DNA from: Methanotrichaceae archaeon
GTDB lineage: Archaea > Halobacteriota > Methanosarcinia > Methanotrichales > Methanotrichaceae
Assembly (NCBI GenBank): GCA_013178225.1
Contig: JABLXE010000001.1
Span: 1-64,000, forward strand
Length of the DNA: 64,000 nt
Direction of reading: 5' to 3'
Shown here: positions 26,088-35,080 of the stretch, in pieces
Layout of the letters: each line of letters begins with the position of its first letter
How positions within the stretch are numbered: the first letter of the stretch is position 1
Position numbers and translations under genes: made by a program
Notes under the pieces: generated by a model
The model's database searches: none
The model's input: the letters and a program-made list of their open reading frames with translations, nothing else
Told to the model about the DNA's origin: nothing

Positions 26088-26704
26088 GCCAGGCTTCTGA
26101 TCTTTTCTTCTCGCAAGGCCCGGAGCAGGGCAATTGCCGTCCACAGCATTCTGGCTTGGAGTTCGGTCAGAAAGGACCCATCCAGTCGGGGTCTATCAAA
26201 GGACGGCTCTATTGAGACCTCGGCCTTGCCGCAACCTAAAGCCGACAGCACTGCCCATAGATATCCACTGACCGCAGCAGTATCCGCGGGATCGCTCAAG
26301 CCCAAGGCAATTATGCAGGACAGCCTCTCGATCTTAACTGAATTAACCATGCCCATTAGCACGCAGGCCAGAGCCGGAAGGGCATCAATCACCTTCTTGC
26401 TATCTAATTCTGTGGGAATCGGACTGAGGTCTGTCTTTTCAGGTTCAGGCTGAGGCTCATGCATCTTTTCTGCAGCTTCAGTCTCGCCGGCAGGTTCACG
26501 GGTTTCGGATATCTCCGGGGGTGAAATATCTCCCCGATACAGGGAATGCCCCAGCCAGATGATGCGATAAGTGCCTTTCATAAAGGACCCGTCCTTGATC
26601 AGGTGCAGTTTCAGATGGAACGGAATCAGCAAAAGGCCTGCCAGTATCAGCAGCGTTAATAAAAATAATATCGATATTATCAGCAAAAGGGTCGATATCA
26701 TCAT
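26057..26704 (-). CDS. DUF2953-like membrane-anchored protein
   Basis: The 215-residue product begins with a single long hydrophobic stretch (LLLIISILFLLTLLILAGLLLI) followed by IPFHLKLHL and a WLGHSLYRG segment, the layout of DUF2953 proteins found beside GerW genes in spore-formers and in many methanogens. A Pro/Glu-rich linker spans about residues 61-95, then a soluble domain with SVKIERLSCIIALGLSDPADTA. It lies 4 bases after the GerW gene. Archaea do not form spores, so the pair must do something else at the membrane. Function unknown. Confidence 0.75.
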   Translation of the reverse strand: MMISTLLLIISILFLLTLLILAGLLLIPFHLKLHLIKDGSFMKGTYRIIWLGHSLYRGDISPPEISETREPAGETEAAEKMHEPQPEPEKTDLSPIPTELDSKKVIDALPALACVLMGMVNSVKIERLSCIIALGLSDPADTAAVSGYLWAVLSALGCGKAEVSIEPSFDRPRLDGSFLTELQARMLWTAIALLRALREEKIRSLAWDMATGARS

Positions 26705-26708
26705 CGGC

Positions 26709-27119
26709 CTACTTTATCTCGACCGGCTGGTGGCCCTGTGCCCGTTCTCCGGTTGCCCTATGCCGCTGGCCCTCCAGCCGTTCCAGGAAGGTGTGAGCGA
26801 CGCGGGCAATCGAATCTGCCAGAGGGTTTGGCGCTATTAGCGGGACCACCTGTACGCCTTCCGGTCCCGAGACGCCCTTATAGACTATCACTATTGCTAC
26901 TGGAAAAATTCCCGCTCCGCCACCTGCTCCGCCGGCGATGCCTCCCTGGCATTTCTCTTCGGATCCGGCCCCAATACCCGTCCCGAAGCCCATGCCCATC
27001 TTGGTTATGGGGATGATAAGCTTGTCTTCGGTTTCGATGGGGTCGCCAATTATGTTTCTGGCAGGAATCGCCTTCAAGAGTTCGTCCACAGTAGCCCTTA
27101 TGGCATCTTCGGCAGCCAT
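26709..27119 (-). CDS. GerW/YtfJ-family protein
   Basis: This 136-residue protein shows the GerW family sequence: VDELLKAIPARNIIGDPIET at the start, KLIIPITKMGMGFGTGIGAG, a Gly-rich GGIAGGAGGGAG loop, and VAIVIVYKGVSGPEGVQVVPL. In Bacillus the relative YtfJ/GerW affects spore germination; archaeal homologues are uncharacterised. AGGAGAT lies immediately upstream of the ATG. First gene of a three-gene unit with the DUF2953 gene and a small GerW-like gene. Confidence 0.9.
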   Translation of the reverse strand: MAAEDAIRATVDELLKAIPARNIIGDPIETEDKLIIPITKMGMGFGTGIGAGSEEKCQGGIAGGAGGGAGIFPVAIVIVYKGVSGPEGVQVVPLIAPNPLADSIARVAHTFLERLEGQRHRATGERAQGHQPVEIK

Positions 27120-27440
27120 TTGTATCTCCTGAAAATACTATCGATTATACATATTTACATCTTCCGCCTGAGATAATATATTTAGTTAGTTCTTAATGGA
27201 CTTAAAATCCTAAAATTTTTTACAGAATTTGAAATTCAAGCAATATCGACAATTATCCCGATATCGCACCTATTCTCAAGCAGATAATAATTAAATATCT
27301 TAATTAAGAAATAATCCTTTTTGCTTAGAATAATTCTCAATGATGTTTAGTTTGATATCTTCTGATTCGAAATCATGAGGTAATAAAATTTAAATATGAT
27401 AGATGATATTGATATATTTAAAAAATTGGGGAGGAGATTT
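27120..27440. other. AT-rich divergent promoter region
   Basis: No gene is seen. The DNA between the divergent GerW and DUF378 genes is very AT-rich with several TATA-like tracts and probably holds promoters for both directions. Confidence 0.5.
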
Positions 27441-27656
27441 ATGGAAACGTATAACACTCTTTATTGGATCTCGCTGATACTAGTTGTTGTTGGTGGCCTG
27501 AATTGGGGATTGATCGGTCTTTTTAACTTTAATCTAGTAGCAGCTATCTTTGGTGAAGGATCAATGCTCTCAAATATAATATACGTCCTGGTGGGACTGG
27601 CAGCACTATATCTAATAGTGGTATCGGCAATGAAGCCCAAGGCCGCCAAAACCTGA
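27441..27656 (+). CDS. DUF378-family small membrane protein
   Basis: A 71-residue protein with two membrane spans. The block VVGGLNWGLIGLFNFNLVAA in the first span is diagnostic of DUF378 (YuzA), and the second span reads IIYVLVGLAALYLIV. The ATG at 27441 sits behind GGGGAGGAG, so an upstream in-frame start at 27396 is rejected. Function unknown. Confidence 0.9.
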   Translation: METYNTLYWISLILVVVGGLNWGLIGLFNFNLVAAIFGEGSMLSNIIYVLVGLAALYLIVVSAMKPKAAKT

Positions 27657-27695
27657 GCTCCTAGCCACGGTTTCCCTTTTTCCAGCAGTTGAGAA

Positions 27696-27930
27696 TCAAC
27701 TCAATGCGTGTTTAGATTTCAGGTTAATGTTAACGCTTCCCGCCCTCAAATCCAATTTTTCATCATCATCTGAGATATCTAACTGGGCATACAACTTTTC
27801 ATTAGCTAGATCATAGATGAGGCGCTCTCCATTTCGATCTTAAATTCGGATCCATTTCTCCAGATCCCGTACTCCGCGTTCGAGAAATTCAATTTGATCG
27901 CGTCAGAATACGCTCAAAATTATGCTCTCG
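27696..27930 (-). pseudogene. Remnant of an unrecognised gene
   Basis: Two abutting frames on the minus strand look coding but are joined only through a frameshift. The first, about 27905 to 27798, reads SDAIKLNFSNAEYG, then IWRNGSEFKIEMESASSMI and a TAG. The second continues with YDLANEKLYAQLDISDDDEK and LDLRAGSVNINLKSK to a stop at 27696. A TGA blocks the frame upstream. This looks like the C-terminal piece of a decayed, perhaps secreted, beta-rich protein. The family is not recognised. Otherwise 27657-28065 holds only AT-rich leader DNA for the peroxiredoxin. Confidence 0.35.
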
Positions 27931-28065
27931 ATGAATATTAAGCATTTCAGAGTAGCATTTCGCTGCATTAAGGTAGAACAATGTACAACAATGGTCAATT
28001 CTCAAAACGATCACAGCAATCTTTAATAGGAAACGGATCTTCATTATAGAAAAGAGGAATGAGAT

Positions 28066-28785
28066 ATGTGCTGCATGGAAGAGCCTAAGGGAATGGGGCC
28101 GTTGGCAATGGGCCACATGAAGATGGTTCACGGAGCCGGATTGGGAAGCTTCCCTCTGATTGGAGATAAGTTTCCGCAGATGGAGGTCAAGACCACTCAC
28201 GGGATGATAAAGCTCCCCGAAGCCTATGCTGGGAAATGGTTTGTGCTGTTTTCACATCCCGGAGACTTCACGCCCGTCTGCACCACGGAGTTCGTGGGCT
28301 TTGAGAAGAGACGAGGGGAGTTTGAGAAGCTCAACTGCGAGCTGATCGGCATCTCCGTTGATCAGGTCTTCTCACACATGAAGTGGACTCAGTGGATACG
28401 CGAGAACCTGGGCGTGGAGATCAAGTTCCCGATCATCGCTGACGACTCCGGCCGGGTGGCCGGTCGCCTGGGCATGATTCACCCCGGAAAGGGAACCAAC
28501 ACCGTGAGGGCTGTCTTCATCGTCGACCCCGAAGGCACGGTCAGAATAATTCTCTTCTACCCGCAGGAAGTGGGCAGAAACATGGATGAGATCCTGAGGG
28601 CGTTAAAAGCCCTGCAGACCACTGATAAGTTCAAGGTGGCCACTCCGGCTAACTGGCCGAACAGCGATCTGATTGGGGACGAGGTGATCATACCGCCACC
28701 AGCAGATGAGAAGACGGCTGCCACCAGGAAGACCGGCGGCGGGATCGTTTGCAAGGACTGGTGGTTCTGTCATAAAAAACTGTGA
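28066..28785 (+). CDS. Peroxiredoxin, archaeal Prx6-like 2-Cys type
   Basis: This 239-residue peroxidase reduces hydroperoxides. The peroxidatic cysteine is Cys72 in [13 protein letters not shown]. Two C-terminal cysteines, 229 and 235, lie in [11 protein letters not shown]. The distances 72 to 229 (157) and 229 to 235 (6) equal those of Cys50, Cys207 and Cys213 in the Aeropyrum pernix enzyme, so Cys229 is the likely resolving residue. The protein carries an extra N-terminal stretch of about 22 residues beginning MCCMEE and rich in Met, absent from typical relatives. GAGGAA precedes the ATG. Role: peroxide defence in an anaerobe. Confidence 0.95.
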   Translation: MCCMEEPKGMGPLAMGHMKMVHGAGLGSFPLIGDKFPQMEVKTTHGMIKLPEAYAGKWFVLFSHPGDFTPVCTTEFVGFEKRRGEFEKLNCELIGISVDQVFSHMKWTQWIRENLGVEIKFPIIADDSGRVAGRLGMIHPGKGTNTVRAVFIVDPEGTVRIILFYPQEVGRNMDEILRALKALQTTDKFKVATPANWPNSDLIGDEVIIPPPADEKTAATRKTGGGIVCKDWWFCHKKL

Positions 28786-28802
28786 ATTTGCGGTACATTG
28801 GC

Positions 28803-28828
28803 CTGAGAGCGATTTTTTTAGCTCTCAG
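28803..28828. terminator. Bidirectional terminator hairpin
   Basis: CTGAGAGC (28803-28810) and GCTCTCAG (28821-28828) form a perfect 8-base stem around a loop containing seven T. It lies between the convergent peroxiredoxin and secreted-protein genes and overlaps the stop codon of the latter. Confidence 0.6.
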
Positions 28829-29394
28829 CCAAGAGAAGATTCGACACACTGCCCCGGAGGAATGATTTTCAGCTGCTTGAGTAATTGCGTAGCTCTGGTC
28901 GAATTTTCATAGGTCTCATACGTAACCAAAAGCCCCGGGCAAACCGTGCCGGCATAAGCTATCACTTGGGTATTATTATCACGGAAGCTTGTTATCCAGC
29001 CGGGGTATGGCAAGTTGGTTTCATATAATTTCGCATTGTTTGGATCGCCGCTAAGCCATTTTATGCGCAGTGAGAGTAAGTCAAACGAAGATAGTGCGGC
29101 GGGATTTTCGAGAGAAAATATGGCTATCAAGCTTCCAGTTTCACCGGCATTGTATCGCCAATGAAAACCTTCAACTACTGCCCATCCGGAAATTACTTTC
29201 TCACCGGAAATAAATGCGAATGGTGTTACCTCAGGGCCGCTTCTTGCTCGAGTCCAATTTTTATAATCTTGATTTTGATAATCTATCGGCATGAGATAGC
29301 TGCCGGTATCAATTGTATAATTATGCAGAGGAATTAATTCAGCAGATGCACAGCCTATCATAGAGATCATTAAGATAACTATCGCTATTTTCAT
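28825..29394 (-). CDS. Secreted protein of unknown family
   Basis: About 189 residues, starting with a signal peptide (MKIAIVILMISMIGCASAE) that contains a Cys, so lipid anchoring is possible. The mature part is Asn/Tyr-rich with several possible N-glycosylation sites, for example NYT, NWT and NNT, as in other surface proteins of this window. The ATG at 29394 is chosen because an ATG eight codons upstream adds basic residues ahead of the signal peptide without need. No family recognised. Confidence 0.65.
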   Translation of the reverse strand: MKIAIVILMISMIGCASAELIPLHNYTIDTGSYLMPIDYQNQDYKNWTRARSGPEVTPFAFISGEKVISGWAVVEGFHWRYNAGETGSLIAIFSLENPAALSSFDLLSLRIKWLSGDPNNAKLYETNLPYPGWITSFRDNNTQVIAYAGTVCPGLLVTYETYENSTRATQLLKQLKIIPPGQCVESSLG

Positions 29395-29488
29395 GAGAGT
29401 TCGTCTAACAAAAAACATGTAAATAGCTTCCGCTAGCTATGATAATATGCTATCAGCGATTGGGCAAGATCGATGCCTTTTTTGGCCA

Positions 29489-30550
29489 TCAGAGTATCAT
29501 GTCTCTTATATCCACATAAAACGGTCTGAACTCCGGCGTCGGTGCACCGAGCGATTTGGCGAACACGTGCGTGGTCTCAACCAGAGGCCTTCTCTTCTTC
29601 AGCAGCGGGATGATTGCATCCCCCGGATCCACAACCGCCACCAGGGCACCTATATCTTCCTCCAGCGTGATGTTGTTCAGGTGACTCACCAGATTCTGCA
29701 TGGCCTCTGGATGCTGGCGGTCAAAGGCAAAGTCTGCCAGATAGTTGAAGTGAAAATACTCGCCCTCTTTTGCAATCGCTGGCACCTTGATGAACCTGCC
29801 CAAGAGCCCAAGGGCCATTCCCAGCATCTTCCACGATGTCGGCTCTCTGGTGTAGCAGAACTCTGCGATGGTTGATGAATCCCAGAGCCCAGCACATGCC
29901 ACCATCTTCCCCTGATCTCTGGCGGCATAGAAATTTTCCAGACCGTAACCAGGAATTTTCTTCAGGTAGCCGGCAAAGCTCTCGGTGGAAAAGGGCACAA
30001 AGTTCTCGCTGCTACGGCAATATTCGTTGATCAAACTGACGGCCTCATCTACTTCGTTTTCTCTGAGGCGTTCAAAGGACCATCCCGGATGCAGCTCATC
30101 CTTCCTGTAAACCGACATCTCGACCTGCTTGATATCGGCGACGTGGGAATAGCCTAGCCCTCGAATCAGGGCCTTTGAGGCATCGTTGGGCTCATAAATG
30201 AGACAATAGAGGTAACCGGCATCCGAAGCCTGCGCATTTCTCTCGGCTTCCTGTATCAGCCGGCTGGCGACCCCTTTGCGCCGGAACTCAGGATGCACCA
30301 TCACCTCCGGCAAATAGGCACATTGAGCTTTCCGGGTCAGGTCTTGCTTGATGGTCAGTCCGGTCCAGCCGGCGACCTTGCCGTCCTCTTCGGCCACCAT
30401 CACCGTCCAGTTGTCGTAGATCCGGTAGCGAGCGAGGATGTCAGTCTTTTTGACCCCCATGGCGCAGCTGTTGTTTCCCTGGGGGCAAAGCCTCTCGATC
30501 TCTAATAGATGCTGATTGTCGCTTTCAACAAACGGCCGGATAGAGATCAT
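29489..30550 (-). CDS. GNAT N-acetyltransferase with a second GNAT-like half
   Basis: A 353-residue protein. The first half is a classic GNAT domain: IRPFVESDNQHLLEIE at the start, acetyl-CoA motif YLPEVMVHPEFRRKGVASRL near 100-120, then LYCLIYEPNDASKALIRGLG. The second half (from about residue 155) has the layout of a diverged GNAT-like domain (RLRENEVDEAVSLINEY, then a long beta/alpha stretch) without an obvious acetyl-CoA loop. The substrate is unknown. The ATG at 30550 is preferred to one eight codons upstream. Confidence 0.85.
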   Translation of the reverse strand: MISIRPFVESDNQHLLEIERLCPQGNNSCAMGVKKTDILARYRIYDNWTVMVAEEDGKVAGWTGLTIKQDLTRKAQCAYLPEVMVHPEFRRKGVASRLIQEAERNAQASDAGYLYCLIYEPNDASKALIRGLGYSHVADIKQVEMSVYRKDELHPGWSFERLRENEVDEAVSLINEYCRSSENFVPFSTESFAGYLKKIPGYGLENFYAARDQGKMVACAGLWDSSTIAEFCYTREPTSWKMLGMALGLLGRFIKVPAIAKEGEYFHFNYLADFAFDRQHPEAMQNLVSHLNNITLEEDIGALVAVVDPGDAIIPLLKKRRPLVETTHVFAKSLGAPTPEFRPFYVDIRDMIL

Positions 30551-30702
30551 AATGATATTCCTGGCTGCGTACATATTTATTTTTCTTTATTTGTACCTGA
30601 ATGGTTGGTTCCCAGAACCAGTGTTGAGATATAGCTTGATGAATGATAGCAAAATTAATATTGAAACAGCTAGGCAACATGATTCCGGCAGAGGATGAGA
30701 TT

Positions 30703-31404
30703 ATGAGAATTCACTACCTGCAGCACGTTCCCTTCGAGGATCTGGCCAACATCGAGCGCTGGGCAAAGTCTCGAGGCCATCAGATCACCAGAACCCTGCT
30801 CTACCAGGATCAGACTCTCCCGGAGCAGGAGGAGTTCGACTGGCTGATCATCATGGGCGGCCCCATGAACATCTACGAGCATGAGAAATTCCCCTGGCTG
30901 GTGCGGGAAAAGGAGTTCATCGCCGCATCCGTCCAGGGGGAAAAGACGGTCCTGGGTATCTGCCTTGGCGCGCAGCTGATATCCGACGTTCTGGGGGGAC
31001 GGGTGCGCAAGAACGAGTACCGCGAGATCGGCTGGCACAAGGTCAGGCTAACGCCTGAAGCTCGGACCTCCCCCATATTCTCAGCCCTCCCACCAGAGTT
31101 CATGGCCTTCCACTGGCATGGCGATACTTTTGCCATCCCTCCGGGAGCCGCTCGCATGGCCAAGAGCGATGCCTGCAAGAACCAGGCCTTCGAGATCGGG
31201 CGGGCAGTGGGCCTTCAGTTCCACCTGGAGTCGTCCATGGACAGCATCGACCATCTCATTTTGAACTGCGCCGATGAGCTGGACGGGAGCCCTTACGTGC
31301 AGATGCCGAAGGAGCTTCTCTCTCATCTGGACCGCTTCTCCGAGATTCGGGGGTACATGGAGAAGCTGCTGGACAGGATGGAGGAAAACTTCGGCCAGAG
31401 CTGA
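30703..31404 (+). CDS. Class I glutamine amidotransferase-like protein (GMP synthase-type)
   Basis: This 233-residue protein has a full GATase1 triad: the nucleophile Cys in GICLGAQLISDVLGG, the His in QFHLESS and its Glu two residues later. Other signatures are LIIMGGPMNIYE and FHWHGDTF. It belongs to the stand-alone group related to YfeJ and poly-gamma-glutamate or glutathione hydrolases rather than to a synthase subunit, since no partner synthetase is adjacent. The ATG at 30703 follows GAGG. The substrate is unknown. Confidence 0.88.
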   Translation: MRIHYLQHVPFEDLANIERWAKSRGHQITRTLLYQDQTLPEQEEFDWLIIMGGPMNIYEHEKFPWLVREKEFIAASVQGEKTVLGICLGAQLISDVLGGRVRKNEYREIGWHKVRLTPEARTSPIFSALPPEFMAFHWHGDTFAIPPGAARMAKSDACKNQAFEIGRAVGLQFHLESSMDSIDHLILNCADELDGSPYVQMPKELLSHLDRFSEIRGYMEKLLDRMEENFGQS

Positions 31405-31455
31405 AGACTGTTCAACGAGTTAATTATTTACGTTTCGATTCTGCAACTATAAGCG

Positions 31456-34119
31456 ATGATCTTCCAGATCCTGGACGCGAACTACTCCTACGACAAAGAC
31501 GGAAACCCGCTGGTTCAGCTCTTCGGGCTGGACCAGAACGGCGCAAGCGTGAACTGCCGCGTGGCCGGTTTCCGTCCCTATTTCTATGCCGGCCTGGAGG
31601 CAAACCGTCTGGAAGAGGCTTCTATTGCCCTGCGAGATCTGGGCCTTGAGGTCGAGGTGGTGGAGCGCTTTGAGCCCATCGGCTACCAGAAGACGCCCAG
31701 GAAGATGCTCAAGATTACCACCAAAGACCCCAAAGAGGTCCGCAGCCTGAGAGAGCGGGTAAAGGAAGTGCCCGGCATCAGGGCAGTCTACGAGACCGAT
31801 ATACTCTTCAAGAACCGCTTTCTGATCGACTGCAACCTGGGCGGCATGAGCTGGGTGAATGTCCCGCTGCCGGATTGGGCTCGCGGGGAGCATGCGCCCC
31901 TGGTGCCGGTTGAGGAGATAGCACCAGCGCCGAATGATGAAAACGCGCCCCTGCACTATCTGGCCTTCGACATTGAATGCCTGCCCGACCACGGCGAGAT
32001 GCCCCGCCCAGAGGTCTCGCCGGTGATCCTGATCAGCATGTCCTTCGAGCCGGAGTACAAGGGCCATAAAGACCTGGTGCTGGTGGGAAAGGCGGTAGAC
32101 TGCCCCCGAAAAGATGTGCAGATCTGCGAGAGCGAGCGCGAGATGCTGAACGCCTTTTCGGCCATTGTGAGGGACTTTGATCCCGATATCGTAGCCGGCT
32201 ACAACTCTAACGATTTCGATATCCCCTATCTGATGGAGAGGGCCCGTCAGCTTCACGCCGAACTCCGGGTGGGAAGGGACGGCAGCTCCTGCTACGTCCG
32301 CAAGATCGGAAACACCTCCAACGTCTCCATCACCGGCCGGGTGGTGGTGGACCTGCTGCCCATCATTCGCTCCTCCTTCAGCCTCAAGCAGTACACGCTC
32401 AGAAACGCTGCCGCAGAACTGCTGAAGATGGAGAAGTATGATGTGGATCCCAAGGAGATCGAGACCCTCTGGGCGGAGGAAGGCGAAGGACTGCGGCGTT
32501 TCGTGAGCTACGCCCGCCGGGACTCCGTCCTGGCCATGCACCTCCTGCTGGACCTGCGGCTTATGGACAAGTACGTGGCTCTGGCCCGGGCCAGCGGCTC
32601 GCTCTTGCAGGATATCGTCAACGGCGGGCAGAGCGGAATGGTGGAAAACCTTCTGCTGCGCCGTTTCGGAGAGCAGAAAAGGGTGGTGCCGCCCAAGCCC
32701 GACGCCGGGATCTCGGAGGAGCGGCATATCGAGAACGAGGACCTGAAGGGCGGAGCGGTTCTCTCCCCGGAGAAGGGGCTGCAGGAGAACATCCTGATTC
32801 TGGATTACAAGTCCCTCTATCCGACCATCATGATGGCCCATAACCTCTGCTACACCACCGTGGTCAGGTCGGAGGCCCCTGATGGAGATTGCACCATCAC
32901 CGCGCCTTCCGGAGGCCGTTTCGTCTCGACCGAAGTCTTTCCGGGCATCATGCCCGGGGTGCTGCGGGAGCTGCTGGAGGAGAGGACCAGGACCAAGCGG
33001 CTGATGAAGCAGGCCGGCGACAAAGAGCGCCGCTTCCTGGATGCCAAACAGTACGCTATGAAGATCCTGCTCAACAGCTTCTACGGCTACTCCGGCTACG
33101 CCCGGGCAAGGCTTTACAGCCTGGCTTTAGCCAACGCTGTCACCAGCTTTGGCCGGGAGAACATCGTCCGCACCAAGAAGGTCATAGACGACATCGGTTC
33201 GGTCTACGTGCTGGACGGGCGGATGCTCTCAAAGGACGAGGCCTGGAAGATGGGGGCTGGGGCTGCGGCTGCCAGGTCGGCCGGGTCGGCCAGGCGTTTC
33301 GATCTATCAGTGGTTTACGGAGACACGGACAGCGTCTTCGTGCGGCTTGGCTGCGAAGGAGAGGTCACGCTGCAGGAGGCGGAGCTGATCGGCCGAAAGA
33401 TCGCCGAGACCGTCACCTCCAATCTCCCTGAGCCCATGGAGCTGGTCTTCGAGGCCTTTGCCCGGAGGGCCATCTTCCTGGCCAAGAAGCGCTATGCTCT
33501 GTGGGTATTCGAGCCGGCAGGACCTGAGTGGAAGGAGAGGATCAAAGTGCGGGGCATGGAGACCGTGCGCCGGGACTGGTGCGACCTCACCTCCAAGACC
33601 CTGAAGCGCTGCCTGGAGCTGGTGCTGAAGGAGGGCCGGGTGGATGAAGCTGCGGAGCATGTGCGCCTGGTCATAGAGCGGCTGAAGAACCTGGACCTGG
33701 ACCAGGACCCGGAGATCCTGGCAGATGTGACTCTCACCCGCCGCTACACCAAGAACGTGGGCTCGTACAAGAACAAGCAGCCCCACATCCAGCTGGTGGA
33801 GAAGATCAAGAAGCGGGGAGGCCAGGTTCCGGGCGTGGGGGACCGGGTGCCCTTTGTAATCATAAGGGGGCGGAACACCCGCCGGAACAAGGAGTTATTC
33901 GTGGACCGGGCTGAGGATCCGCAGTACGTGCTGGAGCACAAAATTCCGCTGGACACTGAGTACTACATCGAGAAGCAGATCCTGCCGCCGATGCTGCGCA
34001 TCTTCGAGCCCTTCGATATCAAGCGCGACCGGCTGTGCCGGGGGACGAGGCAGTGCAACCTCCTGGGATTCGATGAGGCGGCCAAGCCGCAGAAGCAGAA
34101 GTCGCTGTTTGACTTTTGA
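31456..34119 (+). CDS. polB: Family B DNA polymerase
   Basis: This 887-residue replicative-type polymerase has an N-terminal domain, a 3'-5' exonuclease domain (Exo I FDIECLPD, Exo II YNSNDFDIPYL, Exo III near YARRDSVLA) and polymerase motifs A (ILDYKSLYPTIM), B (KILLNSFYGYSGY) and C (VYGDTDSVF). All catalytic aspartates seem intact. The C-terminus QKSLFDF is a PIP-like box for binding the sliding clamp PCNA. The CRGTRQCNLLGF segment shortly before it could be a small metal or thumb element. Length and order are normal for methanogen PolB. The start ATG at 31456 gives MIFQILDANYSYD, the usual archaeal beginning. Confidence 0.97.
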   Translation: MIFQILDANYSYDKDGNPLVQLFGLDQNGASVNCRVAGFRPYFYAGLEANRLEEASIALRDLGLEVEVVERFEPIGYQKTPRKMLKITTKDPKEVRSLRERVKEVPGIRAVYETDILFKNRFLIDCNLGGMSWVNVPLPDWARGEHAPLVPVEEIAPAPNDENAPLHYLAFDIECLPDHGEMPRPEVSPVILISMSFEPEYKGHKDLVLVGKAVDCPRKDVQICESEREMLNAFSAIVRDFDPDIVAGYNSNDFDIPYLMERARQLHAELRVGRDGSSCYVRKIGNTSNVSITGRVVVDLLPIIRSSFSLKQYTLRNAAAELLKMEKYDVDPKEIETLWAEEGEGLRRFVSYARRDSVLAMHLLLDLRLMDKYVALARASGSLLQDIVNGGQSGMVENLLLRRFGEQKRVVPPKPDAGISEERHIENEDLKGGAVLSPEKGLQENILILDYKSLYPTIMMAHNLCYTTVVRSEAPDGDCTITAPSGGRFVSTEVFPGIMPGVLRELLEERTRTKRLMKQAGDKERRFLDAKQYAMKILLNSFYGYSGYARARLYSLALANAVTSFGRENIVRTKKVIDDIGSVYVLDGRMLSKDEAWKMGAGAAAARSAGSARRFDLSVVYGDTDSVFVRLGCEGEVTLQEAELIGRKIAETVTSNLPEPMELVFEAFARRAIFLAKKRYALWVFEPAGPEWKERIKVRGMETVRRDWCDLTSKTLKRCLELVLKEGRVDEAAEHVRLVIERLKNLDLDQDPEILADVTLTRRYTKNVGSYKNKQPHIQLVEKIKKRGGQVPGVGDRVPFVIIRGRNTRRNKELFVDRAEDPQYVLEHKIPLDTEYYIEKQILPPMLRIFEPFDIKRDRLCRGTRQCNLLGFDEAAKPQKQKSLFDF

Positions 34120-34285
34120 TTTTCTTTGCATTGTTTGCCAAGTGAATTCTGCAGCTTGTCCAACCGGATGCATATGGAATTTTGGTCTATCCTCAATTTT
34201 CCCGTACCTCATTGCACGAGGCATTTGCTTCTGCGATTATGAATTAATTAAATATCACAACTCGGTAAAAAAGTTAATTTTATTT

Positions 34286-34933
34286 TTATCCGCCCACCAT
34301 CGCCTGATACAAGTTCCACGTCCCCACGGCCACGAAGTTCACGGCTATGGCCCCCAGCAGAAGCCCCATGATCCTGGTCATCACCATGATCCCGGTGATC
34401 CCCAGCACCCGGTCGATGTACTCCGAGAACTTAAGGATGTAGTAGGCGGCGAGAAAGGTCAGGCTGATGGCCAGCAGCACCGTGGCCTTCTGGGTTAGAG
34501 TTGCCGCTGCACCCATCAGCACGATCACCGTGGTGATGGTTCCAGGGCCGGTCAGGAGCGGTGTGGCCAGCGGAAAGACCGAAATGTCCTCCCGGTCGCT
34601 GGCATCGCGTAGTTCGGCCTCCGTCACCTTGCGGTAGTGCCTGCCCGACCGGAGCATGTCGATTGCCACCAGGAAGAGAAGGATTCCTCCTGCCACCCGC
34701 AGGGAGTCCACGGTGATCCCGAAGAAGCGCAGCACCAGATCGCCGGCAACCGCGAACAGGAGCGCGACGAAAAAGGCCACCAGCGTGGTTCGCCGGTAAA
34801 TCCGCTTCTTCTCTTCCCCGCTCATGCCGGAGGTGAGCGAGATGAAGACCATGGTCCCTTCGACCGGATTCACGATCACGAAGATGGAGGCGAAGGCGTA
34901 GATGAAATAGAGGAAATAATCTGCAAGTGCCAT
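34286..34933 (-). CDS. MarC-family membrane protein
   Basis: The 215-residue protein has six predicted membrane spans. Family blocks are FASIFVIVNPVEGTMVFISLT near the start, RVAGGILLFLVAIDML in the middle and FPLATPLLTGPGTITTVIVL in the second half. The MarC/SNARE-associated relatives are of unknown transport activity despite an old link to antibiotic resistance. GGAG precedes the ATG. Confidence 0.9.
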   Translation of the reverse strand: MALADYFLYFIYAFASIFVIVNPVEGTMVFISLTSGMSGEEKKRIYRRTTLVAFFVALLFAVAGDLVLRFFGITVDSLRVAGGILLFLVAIDMLRSGRHYRKVTEAELRDASDREDISVFPLATPLLTGPGTITTVIVLMGAAATLTQKATVLLAISLTFLAAYYILKFSEYIDRVLGITGIMVMTRIMGLLLGAIAVNFVAVGTWNLYQAMVGG

Positions 34934-35080
34934 CTTATCTGCTCCATCCCGCGTCTTAGCGCTCGAAAAAGCCTTCTGTTAATGTCAGCCTTTGCGGTCC
35001 ATGTGCCGTTGCCTTCAGTCTGCAGTCAGAGTCAGGGCTTTCCCGGTCAGCGCATTTTAGTTATTAGTTAATGATTTACC

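Noticed and set aside
31447-32841. 464-codon minus-strand frame opposite the DNA polymerase
   Set aside because: It is an antisense shadow in GC-rich coding DNA, rich in His, Gln and Leu, with no motif, while the plus strand gives a full PolB.
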